This document shows positions 1 to 8,519 of a stretch of DNA of 64,000 nt, in pieces (the first letter of the stretch is position 1; the number at the start of each line of letters is the position of its first letter). The stretch spans positions 1,240,001 to 1,304,000 of the forward strand of contig CBDFIY010000003.1 of the NCBI GenBank assembly GCA_965248335.1. The letters run 5' to 3'. The notes beneath the pieces are model-generated. The model had not been told where the DNA came from. It searched no databases and saw only the letters and a list, made by a program, of their open reading frames with translations. Source of the DNA: CAKMZU01 sp965248335. Its GTDB lineage: Bacteria; Pseudomonadota; Gammaproteobacteria; Pseudomonadales; DT-91. Made by a program: the position numbers and the translations under genes.

Positions 1-88
1 CTCGCTCACCCCAATCACTTACAGACTGTAAGCTCATGGGGGTTCGCTCGCTTGCCGCCTTCTTGCATCTCCAATCCCGATGGGTATA
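1..88 (+). repeat. TATACC repeat, copy 1 (cut by window start)
   Basis: Right-hand part of an interspersed repeat seen eight times in this window. It has the shared central segment (CACTTAC..GACTGTAAGCTCATGG), the GCTTGCCGCCTTCTTGCATC block and the terminal ATGGGTATA. The left arm lies before the window. Confidence 0.85.
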
Positions 89-216
89 TATAAAGGTAAC
101 CAGGTTCGGTGAATATTTGCTTTTGTCATAGGCAAAGGGAGCGGTTAAAATGTGTGAAACAAAAAATTAAAACTTGGTATTCAAATACTGAAGGTTTCAA
201 GTGAAAAGGTCTTATT

Positions 217-1011
217 ATGTTTATTTGGGGTAGGCTACTCGGCGTCATTATTGGCTTTATGGCAGGTGGTTTTTTAGGTGCAGCACTGGGTTTTGTTGCC
301 GGTATTATTTTCGATAAATCGGTTAACGGTGTTTTGAGTGAAAACTTACAGGGTAGAAGCCCTGAAGAAATCAAAGCGACATTTATGCGTGTGCTTTTTA
401 CGGCATTAGGTGATGTTGCTAAGGCTGACGGGCGAATCACGGGTGTTGAAATTGCACATACTGAAAAAATCATTAAGGAATTTGGCTTAGATGCACGAGC
501 GCGTGAAAAAGCGATAGGCTGGTTTAATGAAGGGGCGAATGCAGATTATGATTATCAGCAGCTGTTAAAAGAGTTTGCTATTTTAACGCGAGGCAAGTCG
601 AATCTTAAGCGAGTTCTTCTTGAGGCTGTTATTAATCTTGCGATGGTTGAAGGGACACTTGATGAGGCAGAAGAAAAGAAAATCCTGCATATTGCTAGTG
701 GTATTGGTATCCCCTCGTTTCTTTTTCAGCAAATTCTTAATGCCTTGAAGTCACAGCAACACTTTAACCAGAATGCTGGAAGTTTTAGAGAATCCAGTGC
801 TAGTCAATTAGAGAATGCCTATCAAGCTCTGGGTATATCAAGTGATATTTCTGATAAGGATTTGAAAAAAACGTATCGGAAGTTGATGAGTGAAAATCAC
901 CCTGACAAACTTATAGCGAAAGGTGTGCCGGAAAGTGTCATTAAAATAGCGACAGAGAAGTCTCAGGCCATACAGGGTGCTTATGAAGTGATTAAAAATC
1001 ATAGAAAATGA
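217..1011 (+). CDS. djlA: DjlA-like membrane-anchored J-domain co-chaperone
   Basis: Membrane-tethered DnaJ-type co-chaperone that would stimulate DnaK ATPase at the cytoplasmic face of the inner membrane. The 264-residue length is close to E. coli DjlA. Residues about 7-32 form one glycine-rich transmembrane segment. A TerB-like helical domain spans about 50-180. A C-terminal J domain starts near 203 and carries the diagnostic HPD at 228-230. The order TM-TerB-J is the DjlA order, unlike DnaJ or CbpA where J is N-terminal. The ATG start gives the membrane anchor at the extreme N-terminus, as expected. The next gene begins 4 nt after the stop and may be co-transcribed. The identification is firm; no regulation is visible because a mobile repeat lies just upstream. 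Confidence 0.9.
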   Translation: MFIWGRLLGVIIGFMAGGFLGAALGFVAGIIFDKSVNGVLSENLQGRSPEEIKATFMRVLFTALGDVAKADGRITGVEIAHTEKIIKEFGLDARAREKAIGWFNEGANADYDYQQLLKEFAILTRGKSNLKRVLLEAVINLAMVEGTLDEAEEKKILHIASGIGIPSFLFQQILNALKSQQHFNQNAGSFRESSASQLENAYQALGISSDISDKDLKKTYRKLMSENHPDKLIAKGVPESVIKIATEKSQAIQGAYEVIKNHRK

Positions 1012-1015
1012 TCAT

Positions 1016-1579
1016 TTGAAATTTAAAAAAAATTATTTTTGCATAACCGGTGGGCCGGGAAGTGGAAAAACGACATTAGTCTATGCATTGAATAAAAAGG
1101 GTTGTATTTGTACGCCGGAATCAGGGCGTAAAATCATTCAAGAGCAGGTAAGTGCGAAGGGAGATGCGCTACCCTGGAAAGATAAAGTGGCGTTTAGTAC
1201 AGCAATGTTGGCCCAAGATATTTCGACTTATGATAAATATCTGGCTGTCGATGCACCTGTTTTCTTCGATCGAAGTATTATTGATGTTTTAGGGTATTCT
1301 TGTCTAGAGAGTATAGGTAATACCGAGGCTATCTCTCTAGCGGCACAGAATTACCGATACAACTCCTATGTGTTCATTACCCCGCCGTGGAAAGAAATTT
1401 ATAAGCAGGATACCGAACGCAGGCAGTCTTATGAAGAAGCTCGAGCGACGTATAATGTGATGAAGGATGTCTATGAGGGATTAGGTTATCAATTAATCAT
1501 ATTACCTCTTTCTTCCGTTGAGCATCGCATTGTATTTGTCTTGGATCATGTGCGGCAAGTATATACCGATCACCCTTGA
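1016..1579 (+). CDS. NadR/AAA_28-like P-loop NTPase; 3' end supplied by a repeat
   Basis: Small P-loop NTPase of the AAA_28/NadR-like kind, 187 residues, specific substrate unknown. Walker A GGPGSGKT is at residues 12-19 next to the N-terminus, followed by a PESGR segment and an FFDRS motif (Walker-B-like, typical of these small-molecule kinases). The start is TTG at 1016, just behind the djlA stop; no ATG in this frame would keep the Walker A. The last residues (YTDHP) and the stop are encoded by the first 18 bases of an interspersed repeat beginning at 1562, so the original C-terminus may have been replaced. Function beyond nucleotide binding is not established. Confidence 0.75.
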   Translation: MKFKKNYFCITGGPGSGKTTLVYALNKKGCICTPESGRKIIQEQVSAKGDALPWKDKVAFSTAMLAQDISTYDKYLAVDAPVFFDRSIIDVLGYSCLESIGNTEAISLAAQNYRYNSYVFITPPWKEIYKQDTERRQSYEEARATYNVMKDVYEGLGYQLIILPLSSVEHRIVFVLDHVRQVYTDHP

Positions 1580-1689
1580 AGACGCAGTGGCGTTGGCCAC
1601 GCTCGCTCACCCCAATTACTTACTGACTGTAAATTCATGGGGGTTCGCTCGCTTGCTGCCTTCTTGTATCCCCAATTCCGATGGGTATA
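1562..1689 (+). repeat. TATACC repeat, copy 2 (full length, 128 bp)
   Basis: Complete copy with left arm TATACCGATCACCCTTGAAG and right arm ending ATGGGTATA. The arms are imperfect inverted repeats of each other (read inward from the right: TATACCCATCGGAATTGG). It overlaps the 3' end of the preceding NTPase gene and provides its TGA stop. Confidence 0.88.
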
Positions 1690-1887
1690 AACCCCTTCTG
1701 ATGTTAATATCTATTCAGTAGATGCTGCAGCTGAGTGCAAATTCAGGGTTCTTATTTCTGGTTAAAAATTTCGGCTTTATTTTCTATAAAGTCTATCGAA
1801 TTGAAACTTTTATTCTAAATTGCATCTAATTAGAAAATTATTTCCATTTTGCGCATTATTCGCATTTTTTCTAATTAAGGGGTGTTC

Positions 1888-3810
1888 GTGTCTAAAAAAT
1901 TCGATGTTATTTGCTTAGGGCGAGCTGCTGTTGATCTTTATGGCGACCAAGTGGGTAGCCTTTTAGAAGATGTCTCATCTTTTCAAAAAACCTTGGGCGG
2001 TTCGTCAGGCAATATTGCCTACGGTGCAGCTAAGCAAGGATTGAAAACCGCTATGTTAACCCGCGTAGGTGATGAGCCTATGGGGCGATTTGTAAAGAAA
2101 AGCTTATCGTCAGCGGGTTGTGATACCACGCATGTGGTCACTGATAAGGACAAGCTAACGGGTCTTGTATTTTTATCAATCAAAGATAAAAACACGTTCC
2201 CTTTGTTATTCTACCGACAAGATTGCGCTGATATGAATATGCAATTAGCGGATGTAGATCCTGATTTTATAAAATCGAGTAAAAGCTTGTTAATCACCGG
2301 AACACACTTTTCAACACCCTCTATATTTGCTGTTAGCCTTAAAGCGATGAAGGCGGCTAAAGCTGAAGGGACTAAAATCATTGTGGATATCGATTATAGA
2401 CCTGTGCTTTGGGGGGTGACGAATCTCGAAAATGGTGAGAGTCGTTTTATACCGAGCCAAGATGTATCGAGTCATTTACAGAGTATTTTGCCTTACTGTG
2501 ATTTATTGGTAGGGACTGAAGAAGAAATCCATATAGCCGGAGGTACAACCAACACCCTTGATGCACTGAAGAGAATTCGCCAATTAACGAGCGCGGAGAT
2601 TGTGATGAAAATGGGTAGTTTGGGTTGTTATATTTTTGATGCGAATATTCCAGATACGCTTGATGATGCTTTTCAATTTCAAGGTGTATCTGTAGATGTA
2701 TTGAATGTACTCGGTGCGGGCGATGCTTTTTTAAGCGGGTTTTTGAGAGGGTGGTTATTTAACGAAAGTTATCAGAGATGTTGTGAGTATGCTAATGCAT
2801 GTGGCGCTTTAGTCGTGTCTCGCCATAGCTGCGCGCCAGCCATCCCATCAAAAGAAGAACTCGATTATTATTTGGAAAATCAAAAAGAAATACCCAGACC
2901 TAATGTGGATGTTCCGCTAAAAAAATATCATCGTATTGCAACAAGATTACCTGCTGCAGATAAGGAATTAGCGATTTTAGCCGTTGATCATAGAACACAG
3001 TTACATGACCTTGCAATGGCAATGGGGTGTGGCGATGGTGAAATTAAAAAGGCTAAGCAACTTGTTATTAAAGCGTTGATTGCGCTAAAGGAGCCTTTGC
3101 CTACCGGCTTATCTTCAGGTGTATTAATCGATGATACTTATGGGTTGGATCTACTAAATCAATTGACAGGTACAGATATGTGGATGGCGCGACCGGTTGA
3201 GGTGCCTAAGTCTAGGCCGCTTGAGTTGGAGGGAGGGCGTTCTGTCGGCTCAAAACTAATTTCATGGCCAAAGTCGCATATTGTTAAGTGTTTGGTTTCT
3301 TATTGTATTGATGATGCTATTGATTTAAGAAATGCGCAGGAAAGACAAATCATGGAGCTCTATCAAGCTTGCTGCGAGAGCGGACATGCATTCTTATTAG
3401 AGGTCTTACCTGCAAAATATAGTGATGATGAGTTGGCAATAGTAAGAATCATGCAACGATTCTACCACTTGGGTGTTGATCCTGACTGGTGGAAAATTCC
3501 CCCGCAGTCGGCAACATGTTGGATGAATATTGATCGTGTCATTGCAAAGTGCTCGATAGGCTGCCAAGGCGTGATTATTTTGGGCATTGATAAGCCTATT
3601 CATGTTTTGGCAAAAGCTTTCCAGGATTCAGCTGCCTCTACTTATTGTAAAGGGTTTGCTGTAGGCCGTTCGATCTTTAGGAAGCCCTGCGAGAGCTGGT
3701 TTAACCAAGAAATTTCTGACCTTGTATTCATGAAGCAAATTCAACGCAATTATTTACAGTTGGTCGGTGCGTGGGAGGCAAGAGCTATGGACGAATCGCT
3801 TTATGCATGA
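1888..3810 (+). CDS. iolC: 5-dehydro-2-deoxygluconokinase fused to DUF2090 (IolC type)
   Basis: Bifunctional-looking protein of about 640 residues. The N-terminal half is a PfkB-family sugar kinase with the GRAAVDLYG opening typical of IolC, a GGSSGNIAYG substrate motif and the LGAGDAF catalytic-base motif near residue 275. The C-terminal half from about 335 is a DUF2090 aldolase-like domain (starts around ILAVDHRTQ), a fusion known for IolC proteins of proteobacteria. IolC phosphorylates 5-dehydro-2-deoxygluconate in myo-inositol breakdown. I place the start at GTG 1888 (MSKKFDVICLG) rather than GTG 1882 because the AAGGGG ribosome site fits it better. No other iol genes are in the window; an RpiR-type regulator follows, so substrate assignment is by homology. 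Confidence 0.85.
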   Translation: MSKKFDVICLGRAAVDLYGDQVGSLLEDVSSFQKTLGGSSGNIAYGAAKQGLKTAMLTRVGDEPMGRFVKKSLSSAGCDTTHVVTDKDKLTGLVFLSIKDKNTFPLLFYRQDCADMNMQLADVDPDFIKSSKSLLITGTHFSTPSIFAVSLKAMKAAKAEGTKIIVDIDYRPVLWGVTNLENGESRFIPSQDVSSHLQSILPYCDLLVGTEEEIHIAGGTTNTLDALKRIRQLTSAEIVMKMGSLGCYIFDANIPDTLDDAFQFQGVSVDVLNVLGAGDAFLSGFLRGWLFNESYQRCCEYANACGALVVSRHSCAPAIPSKEELDYYLENQKEIPRPNVDVPLKKYHRIATRLPAADKELAILAVDHRTQLHDLAMAMGCGDGEIKKAKQLVIKALIALKEPLPTGLSSGVLIDDTYGLDLLNQLTGTDMWMARPVEVPKSRPLELEGGRSVGSKLISWPKSHIVKCLVSYCIDDAIDLRNAQERQIMELYQACCESGHAFLLEVLPAKYSDDELAIVRIMQRFYHLGVDPDWWKIPPQSATCWMNIDRVIAKCSIGCQGVIILGIDKPIHVLAKAFQDSAASTYCKGFAVGRSIFRKPCESWFNQEISDLVFMKQIQRNYLQLVGAWEARAMDESLYA

Positions 3811-3910
3811 CTTGGTTGAATGAAATTTTTCAAAAAAGCTTTTTAACGAATCAAATAATAAAACTTCATGCGATAAATACGGTCTCTTATTATTGTGCGT
3901 CATTATTTAG

Positions 3911-4044
3911 CAATACTTCGGACAGTTTTCGACTTGAAGGTTCTATATAAACTGTAACTCATTGATTTATATAGCTTTGCCTGATAGTTAAGCGAAAAAT
4001 AAAACCTTTAGAATCAATAACTTAAAAAACTGTCCGAAGTATTG
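3911..4044 (+). mobile_element. 134-bp MITE, copy A, with 5-bp target duplication
   Basis: Terminal inverted repeats CAATACTTCGGACAGTTTT bound a 134-bp element with no coding capacity. It is flanked by direct repeats TTTAG (3906-3910 and 4045-4049), a 5-bp target duplication. A second copy at 54584-54717 in opposite orientation differs at one base. It sits between iolC and the RpiR regulator gene. Confidence 0.92.
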
Positions 4045-4209
4045 TTTAGGGTTCATTGGATCAATGGGACTAGGATAAGGATAAGGATTTGAATTCATTG
4101 ACTGTTTTGCGTAGTAAAGGGGAGAAACGTAGAAGATATGCCCTGTAGCGCAATATATAAGGATCAATAATGGCGATAATCTAACAGTTATTAATAGATA
4201 GAGACCGTT

Positions 4210-5049
4210 ATGCATAAAGAAAAAGTGCCTTCAGAATTTGACGCGCTCAATGCTGAAATTACTCAAGGTTATGATGGTTTAAGTAAAAGGTTAAAGCAGG
4301 TTGCGGAATATGTGTTAGAGAGGCCAAAAGCTGTAGCAATGGGAACAGTTTCTACTATCGCACATGATGGTAAAGTTCACCCGTCAACACTTGTCCGTTT
4401 TTCGCATGCATTTGGTTTTGCAGGGTTTAGTGATATGCAAAAAGTTTTTCGACAAAAATTACTTGAAGAGCCGCTGGGTTATAACGAGCGAATTGAACTG
4501 ATACAAGGCAGTGAAAAGTTGGAGGCATCGAACTCGGGGCTTCGCTTGCTGGATGAAATCAATGAGGCAAACTATCAGGCTTTGGGTCATGTAATTCGGT
4601 GGATTAAACAAGAGGACTTGGACAATGCGGTTGATCTATTAAAAAGCGCAAGCGCTGTGCATGTGCGAGCTGTTCGTCGCTCGTACGCTGTTGCAAGTTA
4701 CCTCGCTTATTTGCTGAATAATAGTAGCTTACGCTGTTTTTTATTGGATGGTGTTGGCGGGATGCAGCAAGAGCAAGAGCATTTGATTTGCAAAGATGAC
4801 ACCTTAGTAGCTGTCAGTTTCTTTCCTTATGCAAAGGAGACCTTGCTTTCAGTTCAGCATGCGATAAAGCAAGGGAGCCCCGTCATTGCAATAACGGATA
4901 GCCCTTTGAGTCCTTTGGCAGATATTGCGACGGTTTGTTTTATTGTCAAGGAGGCGGAAGTGCACTCATTCCGTTCTTTAACGGTAACGATGAGTTTAGT
5001 ACAGGCATTGACAGTCAGTTTAATTCACCAGCTGAAGAATCTTTCTTGA
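4210..5049 (+). CDS. MurR/RpiR-family transcriptional regulator with SIS domain
   Basis: Sugar-phosphate responsive regulator, 279 residues. An N-terminal RpiR helix-turn-helix domain occupies about 1-80 (TVSTIAHDGKVHPSTLVRFS, then GFAGFSDMQKVF). A SIS sugar-isomerase-like domain occupies about 130-265, with VRRSYAVASYLAYLL and ISFFPYAKETL-like strands. It follows the IolC gene on the same strand, and RpiR-family regulators (IolR) often control inositol genes, so regulation of iolC is a reasonable inference. ATG 4210 is used; no in-frame upstream alternative is preferable. A mobile repeat occupies part of its upstream region and may have changed its promoter. Confidence 0.88.
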   Translation: MHKEKVPSEFDALNAEITQGYDGLSKRLKQVAEYVLERPKAVAMGTVSTIAHDGKVHPSTLVRFSHAFGFAGFSDMQKVFRQKLLEEPLGYNERIELIQGSEKLEASNSGLRLLDEINEANYQALGHVIRWIKQEDLDNAVDLLKSASAVHVRAVRRSYAVASYLAYLLNNSSLRCFLLDGVGGMQQEQEHLICKDDTLVAVSFFPYAKETLLSVQHAIKQGSPVIAITDSPLSPLADIATVCFIVKEAEVHSFRSLTVTMSLVQALTVSLIHQLKNLS

Positions 5050-5075
5050 AAAAGTGCTGAGAAAGAATAAATTAT

Positions 5076-5113
5076 GAATGCCTTCCCTATGTGTCAGGAT
5101 TTATGAGGCATTC
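5076..5113. terminator. Possible bidirectional terminator between convergent genes
   Basis: A perfect 8-bp inverted repeat GAATGCCT / AGGCATTC with a 22-nt loop lies between the convergent RpiR-regulator and peroxidase genes and overlaps the end of the latter. The long loop and absent U-tract keep confidence low. Confidence 0.3.
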
Positions 5114-5771
5114 TTGGTAGTGCGTGTTGTTTAAGCTGGGCCTCAATGTCTCTAGCGGCTGACTGGGGATTGGATATCGATGAAAAACGCTTGATGACCT
5201 TTCCATTTCGGCTCACTAAAAACTTCGTGAAGTTCCAAATGATGTTTTCCGTATTGAGGAATCCCGGCGCTTTTTCTTTTAAATGTTTGAAAAGCGGGTG
5301 TGTATTATCGCCGTTGACATTAATCTTAGCAAAGATAGGGAATGACACGCCGAAACGTTCTTGATAAAGCGCAACAATATTTTTGTTGCTATTGGGTTCT
5401 TGGTTGGCAAGTTGGTTACAAGGGAAAGCTAAAACGGAAAATCCTTGGTTCTTATATTTGCTGTATAGATTATCCAATGTTTTTAGTTGAGGGGTGAGTG
5501 CACACTTGCTTGCTGTGTTAACGATAAGGAGAACTTGTCCTTCATAGTTTTTAAGTGATGTTGGCGCACCCTCGATGGTTTTGACATCAAAGCCATAAAC
5601 TGTATGTTGTTTGTCAGCATTGACTGTTTTTAGTTGTCGCTTTATTGCTTCTAATTGGCTAATTTGTGCATTAGAAGTATCTTTTTCAGCAAATGTGAGG
5701 CAAGAAAAACTGACGAATATCAGCAGTAGAAAATAAATTTTTTTCGTTGGTTGTTTTTTCTTGTCTATCAT
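5094..5771 (-). CDS. Exported glutathione peroxidase-like protein
   Basis: Cys-type glutathione peroxidase-like thiol peroxidase, 225 residues, with an N-terminal signal segment (KKIYFLLLIFVSFSCLTFA, about 10-29) that suggests periplasmic or membrane-linked location. Hallmarks: NTASKC with the peroxidatic cysteine, FPCNQ containing the second cysteine and the catalytic Gln region, and WNFTKFLV with the Trp/Asn of the catalytic tetrad. Reduction of peroxides with thioredoxin or glutathione is the family role. A cytoplasmic paralogue lies at 6270-6758 on the same strand, about 0.5 kb upstream in transcription, suggesting local duplication followed by gain of a signal peptide. The ATG start at 5771 gives a basic n-region before the hydrophobic core. 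Confidence 0.85.
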   Translation of the reverse strand: MIDKKKQPTKKIYFLLLIFVSFSCLTFAEKDTSNAQISQLEAIKRQLKTVNADKQHTVYGFDVKTIEGAPTSLKNYEGQVLLIVNTASKCALTPQLKTLDNLYSKYKNQGFSVLAFPCNQLANQEPNSNKNIVALYQERFGVSFPIFAKINVNGDNTHPLFKHLKEKAPGFLNTENIIWNFTKFLVSRNGKVIKRFSSISNPQSAARDIEAQLKQHALPRMPHKS

Positions 5772-5943
5772 AGCTATGGCTTTTTTTTATGAATAACGCT
5801 GATTAGACATATACCTATCCATGAGTTCATTGGCTATGGGTATTTGTGTTCTCGGGATAGGGCCTCCTAGCAATAAATGATCAGTACAATAATAAATCAA
5901 TAATTCTTAGCGGCCTTATAATATAAGCCTTCTTTGGCTTTGT

Positions 5944-6044
5944 CGTCATTCCTGCGAAGGCAGGAATCCATAGCTCATCGATTCAGATAAACTTTTATTG
6001 AGCCACAAAAGGAATAGGTGGATTCCTGCTTTCACAGGAACGAC
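5944..6044. repeat. Inverted REP-type repeat pair
   Basis: Left arm 5944-5970 and right arm 6019-6044 are near-perfect inverted copies of a TTCCTGCGAAGGCAGGAATCC-type hairpin unit, a motif of this kind being scattered in many proteobacterial genomes. It lies in the roughly 500-bp gap between the two peroxidase genes, which otherwise contains a TATACC repeat and no supported gene. Confidence 0.65.
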
Positions 6045-6074
6045 AGCTTGAATTAGTTTGAACAAAAAATGCGC

Positions 6075-6143
6075 TATACCCATCGGAATTGGAGATGCAA
6101 GAAGGCGGCCAACGCCCTTGCATCTTCAAGTGTGATCGGTATA
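6075..6143 (-). repeat. TATACC repeat, copy 3 (69-bp middle-deleted form)
   Basis: Both terminal arms are present, but the central CACTTACTGACTGTAAGC-like segment is missing; the arms are joined through GAAGGCGGCCAACGCCC. Orientation is opposite to copies 1 and 2. Confidence 0.82.
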
Positions 6144-6269
6144 GATTGATAGTTGTTGCTAGGAAGCCCTGATTCTCGGAAGGAGGTGCTGAGGTCAATG
6201 GCCTGAGAAAGTCAGATTAAATGATGACTGTTTTAGTCATCATCATTTTACACCTGCTTGTGTGGGTAG

Positions 6270-6758
6270 CTATTGATTGAGCAAGGCTTCGATATCGTTA
6301 ATTGCAGATTCAGGGTTATCTTTTGGTGCGTAACGTTTAACTACTTTTCCTTGTTTGTCGACTAAGAATTTCGTGAAATTCCACTTGATGGTTTTTGATC
6401 CGAGTAACCCCGGCGCTTCATCTTTTAAATACGCAAAGATTGGATCAGTATCAGCGCCATTGACATCGACTTTGGCAAACATAGGAAACGAAACGCCATA
6501 ATTTATTTGGCAAAATTCTAAAATCTCGTCGTTGTTGCCTGGGTCTTGACCGGCGAACTGATTGCAAGGAAAGCCTAAAACAGTAAACCCTTGATCCTTG
6601 TATTTTTCGTACATAGCTTCAAGTGTTTTGAACTGGGGGGTTAATCCGCACTTGCTGGCTGTGTTTACGATAAGGATGACTTGCCCGTCATAATCTTTGA
6701 GTGGTTGGGGAGTACCATGCATGGTTGCTGCGTCAAAAGCGTAAAGGGTTTGTGCCAT
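6270..6758 (-). CDS. Glutathione peroxidase family thiol peroxidase
   Basis: Cytoplasmic peroxidase of 162 residues, the usual length for bacterial BtuE/Gpx proteins. It has NTASKCGLTPQ with the peroxidatic Cys, FPCNQFAGQDPG with the Gln-containing second motif, and WNFTKFLV with Trp and Asn of the catalytic tetrad. It is a close paralogue of the exported protein at 5094-5771 and lacks a signal peptide. It would reduce hydrogen peroxide and organic hydroperoxides, usually with thioredoxin for Cys-type enzymes. The start is ATG 6758 (MAQTLYAFDAATMHG). The strand is opposite to purC, with a shared roughly 170-bp upstream region. Confidence 0.9.
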   Translation of the reverse strand: MAQTLYAFDAATMHGTPQPLKDYDGQVILIVNTASKCGLTPQFKTLEAMYEKYKDQGFTVLGFPCNQFAGQDPGNNDEILEFCQINYGVSFPMFAKVDVNGADTDPIFAYLKDEAPGLLGSKTIKWNFTKFLVDKQGKVVKRYAPKDNPESAINDIEALLNQ

Positions 6759-6929
6759 AATCGTGCCTCTTTATATGTTGTGATGGCGGCGTTTTCTGGG
6801 CTTGCGCCTTTTCCGCTTTGATGTATTATGCCCGATGTTTCGAGTAGGAATATATACCTATTTCTTGGATATTTAAAAGTGAGGTTGGGGTTTCTCGGCC
6901 ATTATGGATTGAATTGATTGGAAGTGAAG

Positions 6930-8033
6930 ATGAATCGTGCAAATCGTGTTTTAGCAGTTAATGATGATTTACCCATTAAAACTGACCTCCCTGTGCACAG
7001 TGGAAAAGTTCGCTCTGTCTACTGGCTAAGTGCTGACAAAAGTCGGCAGTTAATTGAAGAAAAAGGCTATGATGTTGCTATTGATGCGCCTTTGGCCGTG
7101 ATGGTCATCAGCGATAGGTTATCGGCCTTTGATTGCATTTGGCATGCTGAAGGCGGTATGAATGGCGTGCCGGGTAAAGGTGCATCACTCAATGCCATTT
7201 CAAATCATTGGTTCCAACTTTTTAAAGATAAGGGTCTTGCCGATAATCATATTCTCGATATCCCACACCCCTTCGTTTGGATCGTACAAAAAGCCAAGCC
7301 TGTGATGATTGAAGCGATTGCTCGACAATATATTACAGGTTCTATGTGGAGAGCTTACAGTAAAGGAGAGCGTGAATTTTGTGGCTTAACTGTGCCGGAA
7401 GGGTTACAGAAAGATCAAAAGTTGCAAGACTTGTTAATTACACCGTCCACAAAAGGTATTTTACAGGGTATTCCTGGCGTGCCGGAAGCCGATGATGTGA
7501 ATATTTCCCGACAAAACATCGTTGATAACTATCAAGCATTCCATTTTCGCTCAGTGTCGGATGTTGATCGTTACGAAGTTTTATTAAAAGAAGGCTTTGA
7601 TGTGATATCAGAGGCACTCGCAAAAATTGATCAGTGTTTTGTTGATACGAAATTTGAATTTGGTTATGTCACTGACCGATCAGGTAATGAGAAGCTTATC
7701 TATATGGATGAAGTGGGTACGCCAGATTCTTCACGCATTTGGGATAGTGAAGCGTACCAACAAGGTAAAATTGTCGAAAACTCGAAGGAAGGTTTCAGGC
7801 AAGCATTATTGGCTCACTTTCCAGACCCTGATATCTTGTTGAATAAAGACCGAATGCCCGAACGTCTGGCACTTGCTAAAGATAATGCGCTACCGGTTGA
7901 GATGATGATGTCGGTTTCTGAAACGTATCAACGGATTGCTGAAAAAATCGTAGGGCACCCAATAAGGCTGGCCGATGATCCACGGCAGGAAATTATCGAT
8001 ATTCTTCATGAGCAATATGGGTTAATTGCGTAG
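6930..8033 (+). CDS. purC: Phosphoribosylaminoimidazole-succinocarboxamide synthase
   Basis: SAICAR synthetase of purine biosynthesis, joining CAIR and aspartate with ATP. About 367 residues from ATG 6930, the long form found in part of the Gammaproteobacteria rather than the roughly 237-residue E. coli form. Visible signatures: SGKVRSVYW near the N-terminus (nucleotide-binding strand), VMVISDRLSAFD, EAIARQYITGSMWRAY, and the downstream DEVGTPDSSRIWD motif with active-site acidic residues. I prefer ATG 6930 over the in-frame TTG 6918 because GGAAGTGAAG precedes it at a proper distance. A terminator-like hairpin with a T8 run follows the stop. Confidence 0.95.
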   Translation: MNRANRVLAVNDDLPIKTDLPVHSGKVRSVYWLSADKSRQLIEEKGYDVAIDAPLAVMVISDRLSAFDCIWHAEGGMNGVPGKGASLNAISNHWFQLFKDKGLADNHILDIPHPFVWIVQKAKPVMIEAIARQYITGSMWRAYSKGEREFCGLTVPEGLQKDQKLQDLLITPSTKGILQGIPGVPEADDVNISRQNIVDNYQAFHFRSVSDVDRYEVLLKEGFDVISEALAKIDQCFVDTKFEFGYVTDRSGNEKLIYMDEVGTPDSSRIWDSEAYQQGKIVENSKEGFRQALLAHFPDPDILLNKDRMPERLALAKDNALPVEMMMSVSETYQRIAEKIVGHPIRLADDPRQEIIDILHEQYGLIA

Positions 8034-8053
8034 AAGAGGGGTTGATGACGAAG

Positions 8054-8077
8054 TAGGGCGTCCGTCCTATTTTTTTT
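8054..8077 (+). terminator. Rho-independent terminator after purC
   Basis: TAGGGC / GTCCTA stem (one G-T pair) with a 4-nt loop followed directly by eight T residues, starting 21 nt after the purC stop. Confidence 0.7.
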
Positions 8078-8103
8078 AAGCGTTATTTGTCATAATAGCG
8101 CCG

Positions 8104-8230
8104 CCTTAGGTAACCTTTAGGGGTTTTAATTGGGAAGCTTGTGCAACTTAGCCGATAAGTTAAAGCCAGCGCTGCCCCCGCAACGGTAGTTCAAGTGTTT
8201 CACTTGATGAGTCCGCATACCAGCCTTCGG
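8104..8230 (+). promoter_or_regulatory. Cobalamin (B12) riboswitch
   Basis: The conserved core AGCCAGCGCTGCCCCCGCAA matches the B12-riboswitch GCCxCTGCCCCCGCAAC element. Upstream is the GGTNACC..GGGAA helix region (GGTAACC, TTGGGAAGC), and downstream GAGTCCGCATACCAGCC corresponds to the variant B12-box end. It lies about 290 bp before a cobalt/nickel ECF transport operon, so adenosylcobalamin would switch off cobalt uptake. The intervening 8231-8519 stretch shows no gene and may hold the expression platform. Confidence 0.92.
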
Positions 8231-8519
8231 TGAAGAACAAGGACATAATAGTTTACTCAATTATGCTCGCTCTTTTACCCTGCTTATTTGTTGAACTTTA
8301 GATACGATAGTAATAACTATGCGTTCTACGGTTCGCCTTAAAGAAAGATGACATAGCGGCACCTGATTAGGCAAACATTTATATCCTCATCCCAAAACGT
8401 GATTTCTGCTACGGTGGGTGGCAAAAGCGTGAGTTAACGATTTTCCCTTTTTCGAATCTTCTCTCACTGTTTATTGACCTGTCTTAGCCTTACTTCGAAG
8501 TGAATTATGAGGCTTTTCT

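Noticed and set aside
1518..1721. 67-residue ORF over the NTPase end and repeat
   Set aside because: It reads mainly through the TATACC repeat; similar frames appear in other copies and are by-products of the repeat.
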